Positions 56,433 to 63,623 of a DNA stretch of 64,000 nt are shown here, piece by piece. The notes below the pieces were generated by a model, which was not told where the DNA came from, ran no database searches, and saw only the letters and a list, made by a program, of their open reading frames with translations. Each line of letters opens with the position of its first letter. The stretch's first letter is position 1. A program made the translations under genes and the position numbers. This DNA is from Paenibacillus sp. yr247. GTDB lineage: Bacteria > Bacillota > Bacilli > Paenibacillales > NBRC-103111. The DNA is taken from the NCBI RefSeq assembly GCF_900103825.1, contig NZ_FNIF01000015.1, forward strand, positions 46,487 to 110,486. Direction: 5' to 3'.

Positions 56433-56564
56433 GTCTCGGCAGCTTGTTCTCGTTTGTAAAATTTACAGACCTTTCCCCTACATATAATAATAATCCAACT
56501 TTTTACTTACTCCGCCACCGAAGACGATACGATATCAATAAGCATCTTTAATTGTTAATTCACT

Positions 56565-56733
56565 TCAGTGTTCAATGACTATCTCAATACCTTTGGTGCT
56601 GCATTCTTCAACCGACAAGTCGACTGCATCTGTATTTGCAAAAGCATAAAATATAACCACCTTCAACAGAAGAAAAAGGTCTCATATCCTCTTTGTTAAT
56701 GGCAGGATGTAATATAATTTCTTCAACAGTCAT
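56565..56733 (-). pseudogene. Frameshifted small gene (cassette gene)
   Basis: ATG opens MTVEEIILHPAINKEDMRPF and continues SSVEGG in one frame. The next frame continues YAFANTDAVDLSVEECSTKG to IEIVIEH and stop. One frameshift breaks a protein of about 55 aa. The family is not recognised. Confidence 0.5.
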
Positions 56734-56798
56734 AAAACTGAGGTATACTTAAAAATGTATAGAATAATAAATTTAAAAACAATACAAGGTGGCTATAT

Positions 56799-57734
56799 AT
56801 GACTGCCCATTTTCTCGATGATTCTTTAGTTCACCACACTTGGGATAACTCGCTCAAACCGAGGTTAACGATCAAGCCGGGCGACATGGTTACTATGGAT
56901 TGCCTGGAAGCATCCGACGGCCATATCCGACCGGATCGTCCCATCGAAGAAATGCTCGGTCCGCGAGAAACGAAAGGGCATCCATTAACAGGCCCCATTT
57001 TCATTGAGGGTGCAGAACCGGGAGACAGTATCGCCGTGGAAATTCTAAGGTTTCAACACAAGGGTTGGGGATGGACCCGTTGTGTTCCGGTTGGTGGTCT
57101 TTTGCCAGGCGAGTTCACGGATTATATCACCCTATGGGACCGGAAGGAAGATTTTTCCGATTTCAAGCCAGGTATTCGCATTCCTTTGGAACCGTTCTGC
57201 GGCTGTATGGGTGTCGCGCCTGCCGAACCTGGTCCGCACGACACAACCCCGCCCCGAATTTCAGGAGGAAACATGGACATACGCCATCTAGTGGCAGGCT
57301 CCACCGTCTTCCTTCCCGTATTTGTGAAGGGTGCCCTTTTCTCAGCCGGAGACTGCCACGCTGCTCAAGGTGATGGCGAGGTCTGCATCACCGGCATCGA
57401 GGCACCTATGCAGGTCACGCTGCGATTTCAGCTCCGCAAGGGCCATACGATCCCTGCACCTCAATTTATTACGCCTAGTCCACTTACAAAAGCTGACACC
57501 AAAGGCTATTTTGCTACGACTGGTATCGAACCTGACCTAATGGAGGCTGCAAAGCAGTCAATCAGATATATGATCGATCATCTTGTGCGAACCTACAATT
57601 TGACGCGGGAGGAGTCCTATCACCTGTGTTCCGTAGTTGTGGATCTTAAGATCAGCGAGATCGTCGATTCGCCTAACTGGATTGTTTCGGCCTACTTACC
57701 TTTAAGCATTTTTAATGAAGTTGGTTCGGCGTAG
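56799..57734 (+). CDS. Acetamidase/formamidase-family protein
   Basis: 311 residues of the FmdA/AmdA fold: MLGPRETKGHPLTGPIFIEGAEPGD, GCMGVAPAEPG, GGNMDIRHLVAGSTVFLPV and GALFSAGDCHAAQGDGEVCITGIE. Members hydrolyse formamide or acetamide to ammonia and acid, with zinc. Ribosome site AAGGTGG. GC content is higher than its neighbours. No transporter or regulator beside it. Confidence 0.9.
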   Translation: MTAHFLDDSLVHHTWDNSLKPRLTIKPGDMVTMDCLEASDGHIRPDRPIEEMLGPRETKGHPLTGPIFIEGAEPGDSIAVEILRFQHKGWGWTRCVPVGGLLPGEFTDYITLWDRKEDFSDFKPGIRIPLEPFCGCMGVAPAEPGPHDTTPPRISGGNMDIRHLVAGSTVFLPVFVKGALFSAGDCHAAQGDGEVCITGIEAPMQVTLRFQLRKGHTIPAPQFITPSPLTKADTKGYFATTGIEPDLMEAAKQSIRYMIDHLVRTYNLTREESYHLCSVVVDLKISEIVDSPNWIVSAYLPLSIFNEVGSA

Positions 57735-57830
57735 CTGTGAACCCCGACAAACGGGATAACCGACCAACTGCCGCGACCCAATCGGCCCGAGGCGGCCAGA
57801 GTATAAGTGCGACACTACCATGATTACACA

Positions 57831-57920
57831 TTCCTGCCCGTTAACGCAACAGACTGCCGATAGAGTTATCGACAGCCGCTTAAGTTATGTTTATGGAGCT
57901 ATCGTTCTGCGTTAGCCATA
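57831..57920. repeat. Cassette repeat, complete copy
   Basis: Left motif ATTCCTGCCCGTTAACGCAA, hairpin centred on GATAGAGTTATC with GGCTGTCG-type arms, right motif GGAGCTATCGTTCTGCGTTA. Confidence 0.75.
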
Positions 57921-58295
57921 CATGCAGCGCAAGATCAGCGCTGCACCACAGAGGATGAAAATGGGTAAAGTCTGTCAATACTTCTACTATGGCTGGGAGA
58001 AGAAGGTCTATAAACTATGGTGCCATTAGAGCCCAACCGTTAGTCTGACTCCAACCATCACGGTGCATCACAGACTGTCGCACCCAATATGGGTAGCACT
58101 TATGGGAGATTAATCCTTTTTGACTGGTTGCACCAGCCTTACCTTTGTTTTTCGAAGAAAGATGCTAAACTACTACCCAACTCCATAAGCATCAATCAGA
58201 GGCTCAGCCTTTTTTTAAAAAGTGTTTTTCCTGGGTCTACTTTAATTTGCTCTTTTTTAAGATCTCGAGAACCTGTTCTAGTTATCATTTCTGTT
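57921..58295. other. Intergenic region with relics
   Basis: A perfect GCAGCGC/GCGCTGC hairpin at 57927-57947. A short minus-strand frame at about 58195-58285 (MITRTGSRDLKKEQIKVDPG) has no continuation and may be a gene relic. No intact gene. Confidence 0.4.
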
Positions 58296-59099
58296 TCATG
58301 AGAGTTTCTTTCCAATATACATAAGATGTTCCGCTAAACTCAACAAATCCTCCCGCTCACATACTTGCTCAGCTAAGTCTAGCCAGGCTGCTACCACTTC
58401 AGTCGATTGAGTAAGCAGTTCTGGCTCGCGCAGATATAAAAAGCTTTCACAATTAAGTAAATGGAGTTTTTCCAGATCAAATTGTTGGAAAAAAGGAAGA
58501 ACATCTTTAGGACGGATAAAGAAATTATCTGAGAACCCGTAGCCTGAAAAATTCACATCGTTTACTATGGTATTTAACTGTAACCTCTTCTCCTCATCTA
58601 AGATCAAACTGGGGTTCCCGATTAGGTAATCCCACACGAAGGAATAAGAAGAAACAAAGGCTACGAAAATCTTTCCATTGGGTTTTAATTTTTTCAAGCA
58701 TTCATTAATAGTAATGACCCTATCATGTTCCTCTTGCAAATGATACATCGGCCCCATACACAACACATGGTCGTACTTACCATTTTCGATCTCTGATAAG
58801 TTTCGGCAATCTGCGCGAAGTGCGTTCAAAGGGAGTCCGAGCTCATGGGATTTATTCAAAGCAAAATCTACATTGTTTTGAGATAGATCCGCCAAGGTCA
58901 CTTGACAACCAAGTTGTGATAGGAATAACGCATACCTTCCAGGTCCACCACCGAGGTCCAAAACGCGGTCATTTGGTTTTATATATCGTTGAATGTAGCG
59001 TTTGCTAAGTTCAAACTCTACTTTGTGCCGATCCAGTCTTCGCCACTCGTAATTAACTGTCTCATCATAGAATTTCTTTACATTTTCTAAGTTTTCCAT
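58296..59099 (-). CDS. Class I SAM-dependent methyltransferase
   Basis: 267 residues from the ATG behind AGGAGGGG. Motif I is RVLDLGGGPGRYALFLSQLG near residue 47, the acidic post-I residue is in VTLADLS, and GKYDHVLCMGPMYHLQ is motif IV of small-molecule methyltransferases of the UbiE/Tam group. The C-terminal 60 residues look like a substrate lid. A T-box leader lies directly upstream, so expression should respond to an uncharged tRNA, which is unusual for a methyltransferase. Confidence 0.85.
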   Translation of the reverse strand: MENLENVKKFYDETVNYEWRRLDRHKVEFELSKRYIQRYIKPNDRVLDLGGGPGRYALFLSQLGCQVTLADLSQNNVDFALNKSHELGLPLNALRADCRNLSEIENGKYDHVLCMGPMYHLQEEHDRVITINECLKKLKPNGKIFVAFVSSYSFVWDYLIGNPSLILDEEKRLQLNTIVNDVNFSGYGFSDNFFIRPKDVLPFFQQFDLEKLHLLNCESFLYLREPELLTQSTEVVAAWLDLAEQVCEREDLLSLAEHLMYIGKKLS

Positions 59100-59134
59100 G
59101 GCAGCCCCTCCTGAAATCACTTCATGATTCAGAT

Positions 59135-59431
59135 CAAAACAAAAAATCCCACCCCCAAGACACTAAGTCTCAGGGACGAGATTGAAATTCCTCGTGGTAC
59201 CACCCAGGTTTACAGATAGGTCACCCTATATGCCTTTTCGAGTACGGCATTCCTATGGAATGTGTATACTCTAGCTCTATAACAGGAGCTCCTGTCACAC
59301 CATCACTTTTTCCGGATCCGGTGTGCTGCTCAGAGGCTTTTTTCCGTAAAGAATGCTTTACTCCTTTTCAGCTACCGGAGTTCTCTGGGAAAGATTTCTT
59401 TACTTACTGCCCTCATCATCGCTTTTCATTT
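59135..59431 (-). promoter_or_regulatory. T-box riboswitch leader
   Basis: On the minus strand the conserved T-box GGGTGGTACCACG (59191-59206) sits in the antiterminator, followed by a terminator (CCC-AGAC...GTCT-GGG, then T6 near 59140-59175). Upstream are GCGATGATGAGGGCAGTAA (5' of stem I), an AGAGA bulge and a CTCC/GGAG apical stem. The stem GTAAAGAA/TTCTTTAC places the specifier loop at GGAAAAAAGCC, giving AAA (Lys) as a tentative specifier. A TTACAA-N16-TAAAAT promoter lies near 59443-59472. Confidence 0.85.
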
Positions 59432-59534
59432 ATTAGGAGCATTTTACCAATTACATTCGGCCTTGTAAATGCTTGAAATGTAAAAATATTAATCGCGTTA
59501 CAGTCTTATCTATCAATCAAGTACCATGGAAGAT

Positions 59535-59630
59535 AACTGCCCGTTACCTCAATGAACAAAGCAGGTCGCCGCAGCGCCTGCTTTGTTTGCATGTTTTATG
59601 AATCTAAGATTATCCGTTAGCGTAATGAAG
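59535..59630. repeat. Cassette repeat, complete copy
   Basis: Left motif ATAACTGCCCGTTACCTCAA, hairpin ACAAAGCAGG/CCTGCTTTGT, right motif AAGATTATCCGTTAGCGTAA. The right motif codes for the last residues (SLR) and TAA of the next gene. Confidence 0.85.
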
Positions 59631-60078
59631 GTTCGGCTAGATTTAATTCTGGATTGAATAATTTATTTTTCTTTAAAAAAGTCTTTAAACTGTGGTTTTT
59701 AACATGAACAGCAACAAGACCTTCTTCTTTCGTAAATACTAGTAGAGTTGGGAAATAAGTTTTGGACGGACTAATAAACATCACTACTTCTGTAACTGTT
59801 CCAGTAATCCAATTGTTATTAACTTTGTAAGGTGGCATAAGAGGGATCTTAATGGCTATGCCCTCGCTTGGTTCGATTTTTAAGGAACCTACGGTACCAT
59901 TCGTAGAAGACAACCATTCTTTAACCTGGTTCTGCAACGAATTAGAGTTTTTTATTGTGAGGATTATCTCACCTTTTTTAATATCCAACACTTCTGCTCC
60001 ATCTGATGCCCCAACTGTTTGAGCAAAAAGGAGACTAAATGCTGCCACAAGGAATAACATGCGATCTAGTGTTTTCAA
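59617..60078 (-). CDS. Secreted hypothetical protein (cassette gene, paralogue B)
   Basis: 153 residues from a TTG aligned with the TTG of paralogue A and placed after GGAGGT. Signal peptide about 1-24 (TVGA). The mature part matches 48214-48684 throughout: VLDIKKGEIILTI, LQNQVKEWLSS, IEPSEGIAIKIPLMPPYKV, GTVTEVVMFI. The two differ in their last residues, exactly where each runs into its own repeat. Confidence 0.75.
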   Translation of the reverse strand: MKTLDRMLFLVAAFSLLFAQTVGASDGAEVLDIKKGEIILTIKNSNSLQNQVKEWLSSTNGTVGSLKIEPSEGIAIKIPLMPPYKVNNNWITGTVTEVVMFISPSKTYFPTLLVFTKEEGLVAVHVKNHSLKTFLKKNKLFNPELNLAEPSLR

Positions 60079-60145
60079 CAATAATTCAACCTCCACTTGA
60101 AGGTAATATTCCCCATTCTAAAGAAAATATTTTCCTTCTATCAAT

Positions 60146-60230
60146 TGAACTATGCTGCCCGTTAGCGTAGCAAAGGGCTGCAAGGCGGCAGCCCTTCTGA
60201 TATTGAACTATTGTATCCGTTAGTTTAATC
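60146..60230. repeat. Cassette repeat, complete copy
   Basis: Left motif GAACTATGCTGCCCGTTAGC, hairpin AAGGGCTGC/GCAGCCCTT, right motif GAACTATTGTATCCGTTAGT then TTAAT. Best copy for seeing that left and right motifs are direct repeats. Contains the stop of the gene at 60225. Confidence 0.9.
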
Positions 60231-60716
60231 GTCGGAGGATCCAAGTTCCTCTGGTGAAGGTGGCTCGAAAATTTGTATCCATTCTTTAAGTTTATCTTTA
60301 GGTATGAAAAAAGTTCCCTCTGGATGGATCGCATTTCTAGCTTTAAGACGTTCAAACAACACTTCTTCAGGCACATCAACAAAATGAATTTTAAATTTAG
60401 CCCCTAGGTTATTGGCTCGGGAACGAAACTCGTCTCGTTGACTTCGAACCCAGCATCCAAAATCGAGAATAACATCAACACCAAGAACTAAAACTTTAGC
60501 TGCCACGTCCCACATTAGGGATTCCACTGAATCATGTCTAGAACCATGCTTTGCTTCGTCAGATTCCGTCATGTTATCCCCGAAATCATGCCCAAATAAT
60601 CGTATGTGCCATTCATCGGGAGTAAGGCGAAGTGCAGAGTATTTCGTTTCAAGCTGACGAGCCAGAGTAGTCTTACCGCTACAAGGGAGGCCAACTATTA
60701 AATGAAGTGTCGCCAC
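60225..60716 (-). CDS. P-loop AAA/kinase-like ATPase (cassette gene)
   Basis: 163 residues from a GTG behind GGAGGTGGG. Walker A GLPCSGKTTLARQL is at residue 8, followed by RLTPDEWHIRLFG, VILDFGCWVRSQRDEFR and VPEEVLFERLKARN. This is the small-molecule or nucleotide kinase-like P-loop family near chloramphenicol phosphotransferase and zeta-toxin kinases. Substrate unknown. The final codon pair (DD) and TAA lie in the repeat. Confidence 0.8.
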   Translation of the reverse strand: MATLHLIVGLPCSGKTTLARQLETKYSALRLTPDEWHIRLFGHDFGDNMTESDEAKHGSRHDSVESLMWDVAAKVLVLGVDVILDFGCWVRSQRDEFRSRANNLGAKFKIHFVDVPEEVLFERLKARNAIHPEGTFFIPKDKLKEWIQIFEPPSPEELGSSDD

Positions 60717-60756
60717 TTGATTCCCACCTCCAGATATATACAAAATTTTGTTGCAT

Positions 60757-60802
60757 GAAACTACCTGTTAGGTGAGAAGGCAGCCAATCGCCGGCTACCT
60801 TC
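60757..60802. repeat. Cassette repeat, left motif and hairpin
   Basis: GAAACTACCTGTTAGGTGAG left motif, then GAAGGCAGCC/GGCTACCTTC. The right motif is absent and the hairpin abuts a truncated gene. Confidence 0.65.
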
Positions 60803-60915
60803 TACTTATTAATTGGGTCAACGGAAATATAGTTTTTCCACTCATCCAATGTTATAGGGTTTTCTTTAGCCTCGAATGTATACTTAGCTCTCGTAATATT
60901 TAAATCATACCCCAT
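60802..60915 (-). pseudogene. 3'-truncated gene of a small conserved family
   Basis: ATG opens MGYDLNITRAKYTFEAKENP then ITLDEWKNYISVDP and stop after 37 codons. This start is characteristic of a conserved hypothetical family of about 120-150 residues (MxYDLxITRAxxWxxSxxNPI). Everything after the first 35 residues has been replaced by the repeat hairpin, so it is a truncated relic. Confidence 0.6.
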
Positions 60916-60995
60916 AAATATACCCCCATTTTTTGGTTTTCAACATATGGGTATTTCGATAAACATGAATTTTTTCCTGCTTTTTTAATTTAAGT

Positions 60996-61075
60996 AATCT
61001 GCCCGTTTCTTCAATAAGCTGCCGGTTAACCGGCAGCCTGTTGTTATTCTGCTCTCGTCTTCGTTAGTTAAATAA
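60996..61075. repeat. Cassette repeat, complete copy
   Basis: Left motif AATCTGCCCGTTTCTTCAAT, hairpin GCTGCCGG/CCGGCAGC, right motif TCTGCTCTCGTCTTCGTTAG. Confidence 0.75.
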
Positions 61076-61101
61076 ACTTAATTAAAATAATTATTTATTA
61101 G

Positions 61102-61265
61102 CTATTCTGTTGAAAGTATGGTAGCGAACTCATCATTTAATGTAGCTAGAGAAGTATTATGTATAGTCTCGGCGTCGTAATAGTTACCATTTTGGCCTTT
61201 TAAACCAAACGCAGCTATGGCATCTGAAATAACGTATGTTTTAAAACCTAAATTCCCACCAAAAC
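61102..61265 (-). pseudogene. C-terminal remnant of an isochorismatase-family hydrolase
   Basis: The minus strand reads GFGGNLGFKTYVISDAIAAF through YYDAETIHNTSLATLNDEFA and a TAG. This matches the C-terminal helix-strand of cysteine hydrolases of the isochorismatase fold. The catalytic N-terminal two-thirds are missing. It ends 27 bp from a cassette repeat. Confidence 0.7.
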
Positions 61266-61300
61266 CCGTTTTTTTTTATGTTGAATCGGGTGCTCTTTTT
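61263..61300 (-). terminator. Terminator
   Basis: ACCCG...CGGGT arms with T-run on the minus strand, just after the stop at 61305. Confidence 0.5.
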
Positions 61301-61304
61301 TAGT

Positions 61305-61769
61305 TTAATATTCTCCTTTAATTACAAAAAACGAGCCCCGAATTGTTCCAGCTAGTTTAGACTTCTGCCTAGCAAACTTAAACTTCCCTTCTAACTCCTT
61401 TGGTACCTCCATCCCCTCAGAAAGCTTAAAACCAACGGCCCGCTTCTTAGGGTCATCAACTGTATACATGACGTTGACCTCAAGACCATCCACATAAAAA
61501 ACGTAGGCCATTTTGATATTTTCCACTTGAAAACGCGACGTTTCTATAGGGTTGGTCGAAAACTCAATATCACGTTCTTCTTTCAAAATTCGGTTCACAT
61601 AATCTAGGGTCTCCTGACTTTCGCTTACTGGTACAACCGTAAATTCATGCTTGTATTTGCTCATAAAGTAACGGGCTTCATTAGCACGTAAACCAGCAAG
61701 CGCTTCTGCTACAGGTGAAGACTCTAAACCAACCGTAGACACATTCTTGAAATCGACGATATAGGACAT
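61305..61769 (-). CDS. Hypothetical protein, 154 aa
   Basis: Start set at the ATG 8 nt after AGGAG (MSYIVDFKNVSTVG). Soluble, alpha/beta, with VENIKMAYVFYVDGLEVNVMYTVDDPKKRAVGF and a basic C-terminus. No family recognised. Last small leftward gene of the cassette region. A weak repeat-like stretch (GCTATTTTCTTATACGTTAA) lies at 61934-61953. Confidence 0.65.
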   Translation of the reverse strand: MSYIVDFKNVSTVGLESSPVAEALAGLRANEARYFMSKYKHEFTVVPVSESQETLDYVNRILKEERDIEFSTNPIETSRFQVENIKMAYVFYVDGLEVNVMYTVDDPKKRAVGFKLSEGMEVPKELEGKFKFARQKSKLAGTIRGSFFVIKGEY

Positions 61770-61996
61770 TTTCATCTCTCCTCTTATCTCTTTATTTCCT
61801 AACAACAGGAATCCACATTTCATAAAAAGTTATTTTGTCACGCATAACTCTGAATGACTACAAAGGTGACGATCCGTATCAGTTTGTTGCGAAACGCGAT
61901 GAATATTATTATGGCTAAGTTCAGAGCCGTTTGCTATTTTCTTATACGTTAACGCCTTATGAAAAATAGTAGGTGATGTTTTTGTAGCGAATGCGG

Positions 61997-62416
61997 TTAC
62001 TGTTCCAACAACTTCTCAAGACCGCCACACCATTTACTCCAGCCATACTTCGCTCCACCCAGTGCTGGTTCGTTTGAGATTCCAGTTTGTTCGAGATGAA
62101 GGTTAACCTTTCCATCCCCTAAATCCTGCAGCGTCCAGGTGACCGTGTGCTTCTCTCCGCTGGCCCAAGTATAGGACAACCGATTTGGTTCCTCCACGAT
62201 AAGCACTTCGCCTTCAATAATCCCATTCCAATATTCGGTCGGCTGAGTTCGAAACTGAAAACGGTGTCCTACGACGGGCTTAAAATCATTCTCCATCGCT
62301 TGACCGGTGTGAATGTTTGCCACCCACTTGGCAAGCTTACTTGAATCGGTTAATGCGGACCAAAGCTTCTCGATCGATGTCGTAAACTGAAAATCCATAG
62401 TTAATGTTAAACTCAT
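61997..62416 (-). CDS. SRPBCC/AHSA1-family protein
   Basis: 139 residues from the ATG that overlaps the ArsR stop as ATGA. The fold signature is TMDFQFTTSIEKLWSALTDSSKLAKW near the N-terminus and PNRLSYTWASGEKHTVTWTLQDLGDGKVNLHLEQTG. The helix-grip fold binds hydrophobic ligands. Such proteins are very often paired with ArsR regulators, as here. Confidence 0.9.
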   Translation of the reverse strand: MSLTLTMDFQFTTSIEKLWSALTDSSKLAKWVANIHTGQAMENDFKPVVGHRFQFRTQPTEYWNGIIEGEVLIVEEPNRLSYTWASGEKHTVTWTLQDLGDGKVNLHLEQTGISNEPALGGAKYGWSKWCGGLEKLLEQ

Positions 62417-62742
62417 TCTTCTTCCTCCTCTAATAGTTGTTTTAAGCGCAACATATTCGCACTCCAGAACTTGCTGTAGAAAGCCACCCAATCTTGAATT
62501 TCTTTGAGTGGGGAGGCGTTTAGCCTAAATCGCGTTTCTCTGCCAACTTTTCGGTCAAGTACCAGTCCGGCCTCTTTAAGGATTGTCAGATGCTTGGATA
62601 CCGCTGTGCGGCCCATTTGAAACTGTGCCGTTAATTCATGAAGCGGTAACTCCTCTGCCTCTGCTAACAGACGAATCAGTCGGCGCCTAGTTGGATCTGC
62701 AATCGCGTCAAACACATCCCGCAACCGGTTGTTCTCGCTCAC
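62413..62742 (-). CDS. ArsR-family transcriptional regulator
   Basis: 109 residues from a GTG behind GGGAGAG. Winged helix: VFDAIADPTRRRLIRLLAEAEELPLHELTAQFQMGRTAVSKHLTILKEAGLV. Metal-binding cysteines of ArsR/SmtB are lacking, so a non-metal ligand is likely. Second gene of the operon; the candidate operators are upstream of the DoxX gene. Confidence 0.9.
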   Translation of the reverse strand: MSENNRLRDVFDAIADPTRRRLIRLLAEAEELPLHELTAQFQMGRTAVSKHLTILKEAGLVLDRKVGRETRFRLNASPLKEIQDWVAFYSKFWSANMLRLKQLLEEEEE

Positions 62743-62822
62743 AGCACTCTCTCCCAAATATTATTTTCGGTAGTAGAAATCTATTGCGGTATGAATGGAC
62801 GGCCGTTAATTTTGCCACCTCC

Positions 62823-63245
62823 TTAAAGCATGCGGCTTTTCGGGCGCAGCGCCCACGAGGCGATATTTAGTGCAGCGTATGAAAGCGGGAGGATAATATA
62901 AAACCCGTAATCACCATAATCGTTAGCAAACATATGTGATAAAGCTGCACCCGTCATTAAAAAGAAGATACCAGCGTGAACCCATTCTTTAAGCCGAGGA
63001 AAACCCGGCACGACGACAGCGATGGCTCCAAGCACTTTCCAAATCCCAAGAATAGTCAATACGTATAATGGGTAACCAAGATTCGTCACTAACTCGGTGT
63101 TTCCCCCCAATTGCATCAGTTGCCCGATACCACTTAACATAACAGCTGCAGCGAGCAGCAATGTGACTGTCCAATAAGCAATCATTTTTCCTCGGGGCTG
63201 GGCTTCTACTTTCGTGGTTGTTTCCGCACCGATAATCGTACTCAT
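62823..63245 (-). CDS. DoxX-like membrane protein
   Basis: 140 residues with four transmembrane helices. DoxX-like features include GIGQLMQLGGNTELVTNLGYPLYVLTILGIWKVLGAIAV and FPRLKEWVHAGIFFLMTGAALSHM. Function unclear. Ribosome site GAGGAGG. First gene of the ArsR/SRPBCC operon. Confidence 0.9.
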   Translation of the reverse strand: MSTIIGAETTTKVEAQPRGKMIAYWTVTLLLAAAVMLSGIGQLMQLGGNTELVTNLGYPLYVLTILGIWKVLGAIAVVVPGFPRLKEWVHAGIFFLMTGAALSHMFANDYGDYGFYIILPLSYAALNIASWALRPKSRML

Positions 63246-63298
63246 TTGTTTCCTCCTCATAATAGTTTCAAGTGAATCTTATTCAGTTTCCAAATTTT

Positions 63299-63372
63299 CC
63301 AAATGGTTTACTTCTAAATGGACACCATTTAGTGACACTTTTATTATAGGTCACCATTTGGTGTCGTGTCAA
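63299..63372 (-). promoter_or_regulatory. Sigma-A promoter with ArsR-type operators
   Basis: On the minus strand TTGACA (63367-63372) and TATAAT (63343-63348) are 18 bp apart. Two near-identical dyads overlap it: GTCACCATTTGGTGTC at 63350-63365 in the spacer and GACACCATTTAGTGAC at 63321-63336 at the transcription start, 29 bp centre to centre. A third half-site, CCAAATGG, lies near 63299. Confidence 0.8.
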
Positions 63373-63500
63373 CAACATTTTTATACTCCTCATGAAAACT
63401 GTCAATCAGCTATGTGTGTCAACGTTAGTTTAATCACTACGGGTTGACTGATTTGCTTCCATACGACTAAGGACTTCCTCAATACAAGAAAATATAATAA

Positions 63501-63618
63501 GCGTTCACCCAATAGAGTGAACGCCTACTTTACTTCAAAACTTAATTTGTCACTTCAAGACTTTGTTTGTTACTTCTAAACTTTATTGTCTACTTCAAAA
63601 CTTATTTGTCATCCAACA
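63501..63618 (-). mobile_element. Tn7-like transposon end with four TnsB-type sites
   Basis: Read on the minus strand from 63618: terminal TGTTGGAT, then four contiguous ~20-bp sites at 63591-63610, 63571-63590, 63551-63570 and 63531-63550, with core GACAAxxAAGTxTxGAAGT, then a GCGTTCAC/GTGAACGC hairpin. Tn7's right end has the same layout: TGT plus 5 bp, then four contiguous sites with core GACAATAAAGTCTTAAACT. The element body would lie to the left. No tns genes are in the window. Confidence 0.75.
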
Positions 63619-63623
63619 GCAAC

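Noticed and set aside
41327..61265. CRISPR array as explanation for the regularly recurring repeats
   Set aside because: Spacing is gene-sized and irregular, each repeat contains its own variable hairpin, and no cas gene is present.
41327..61265. Naming the repeats true attC sites
   Set aside because: The cores differ from RYYYAAC/GTTRRRY by a base, the right motif has a longer spacer than attC simple sites, and no IntI is visible. The resemblance is reported only as a hypothesis.
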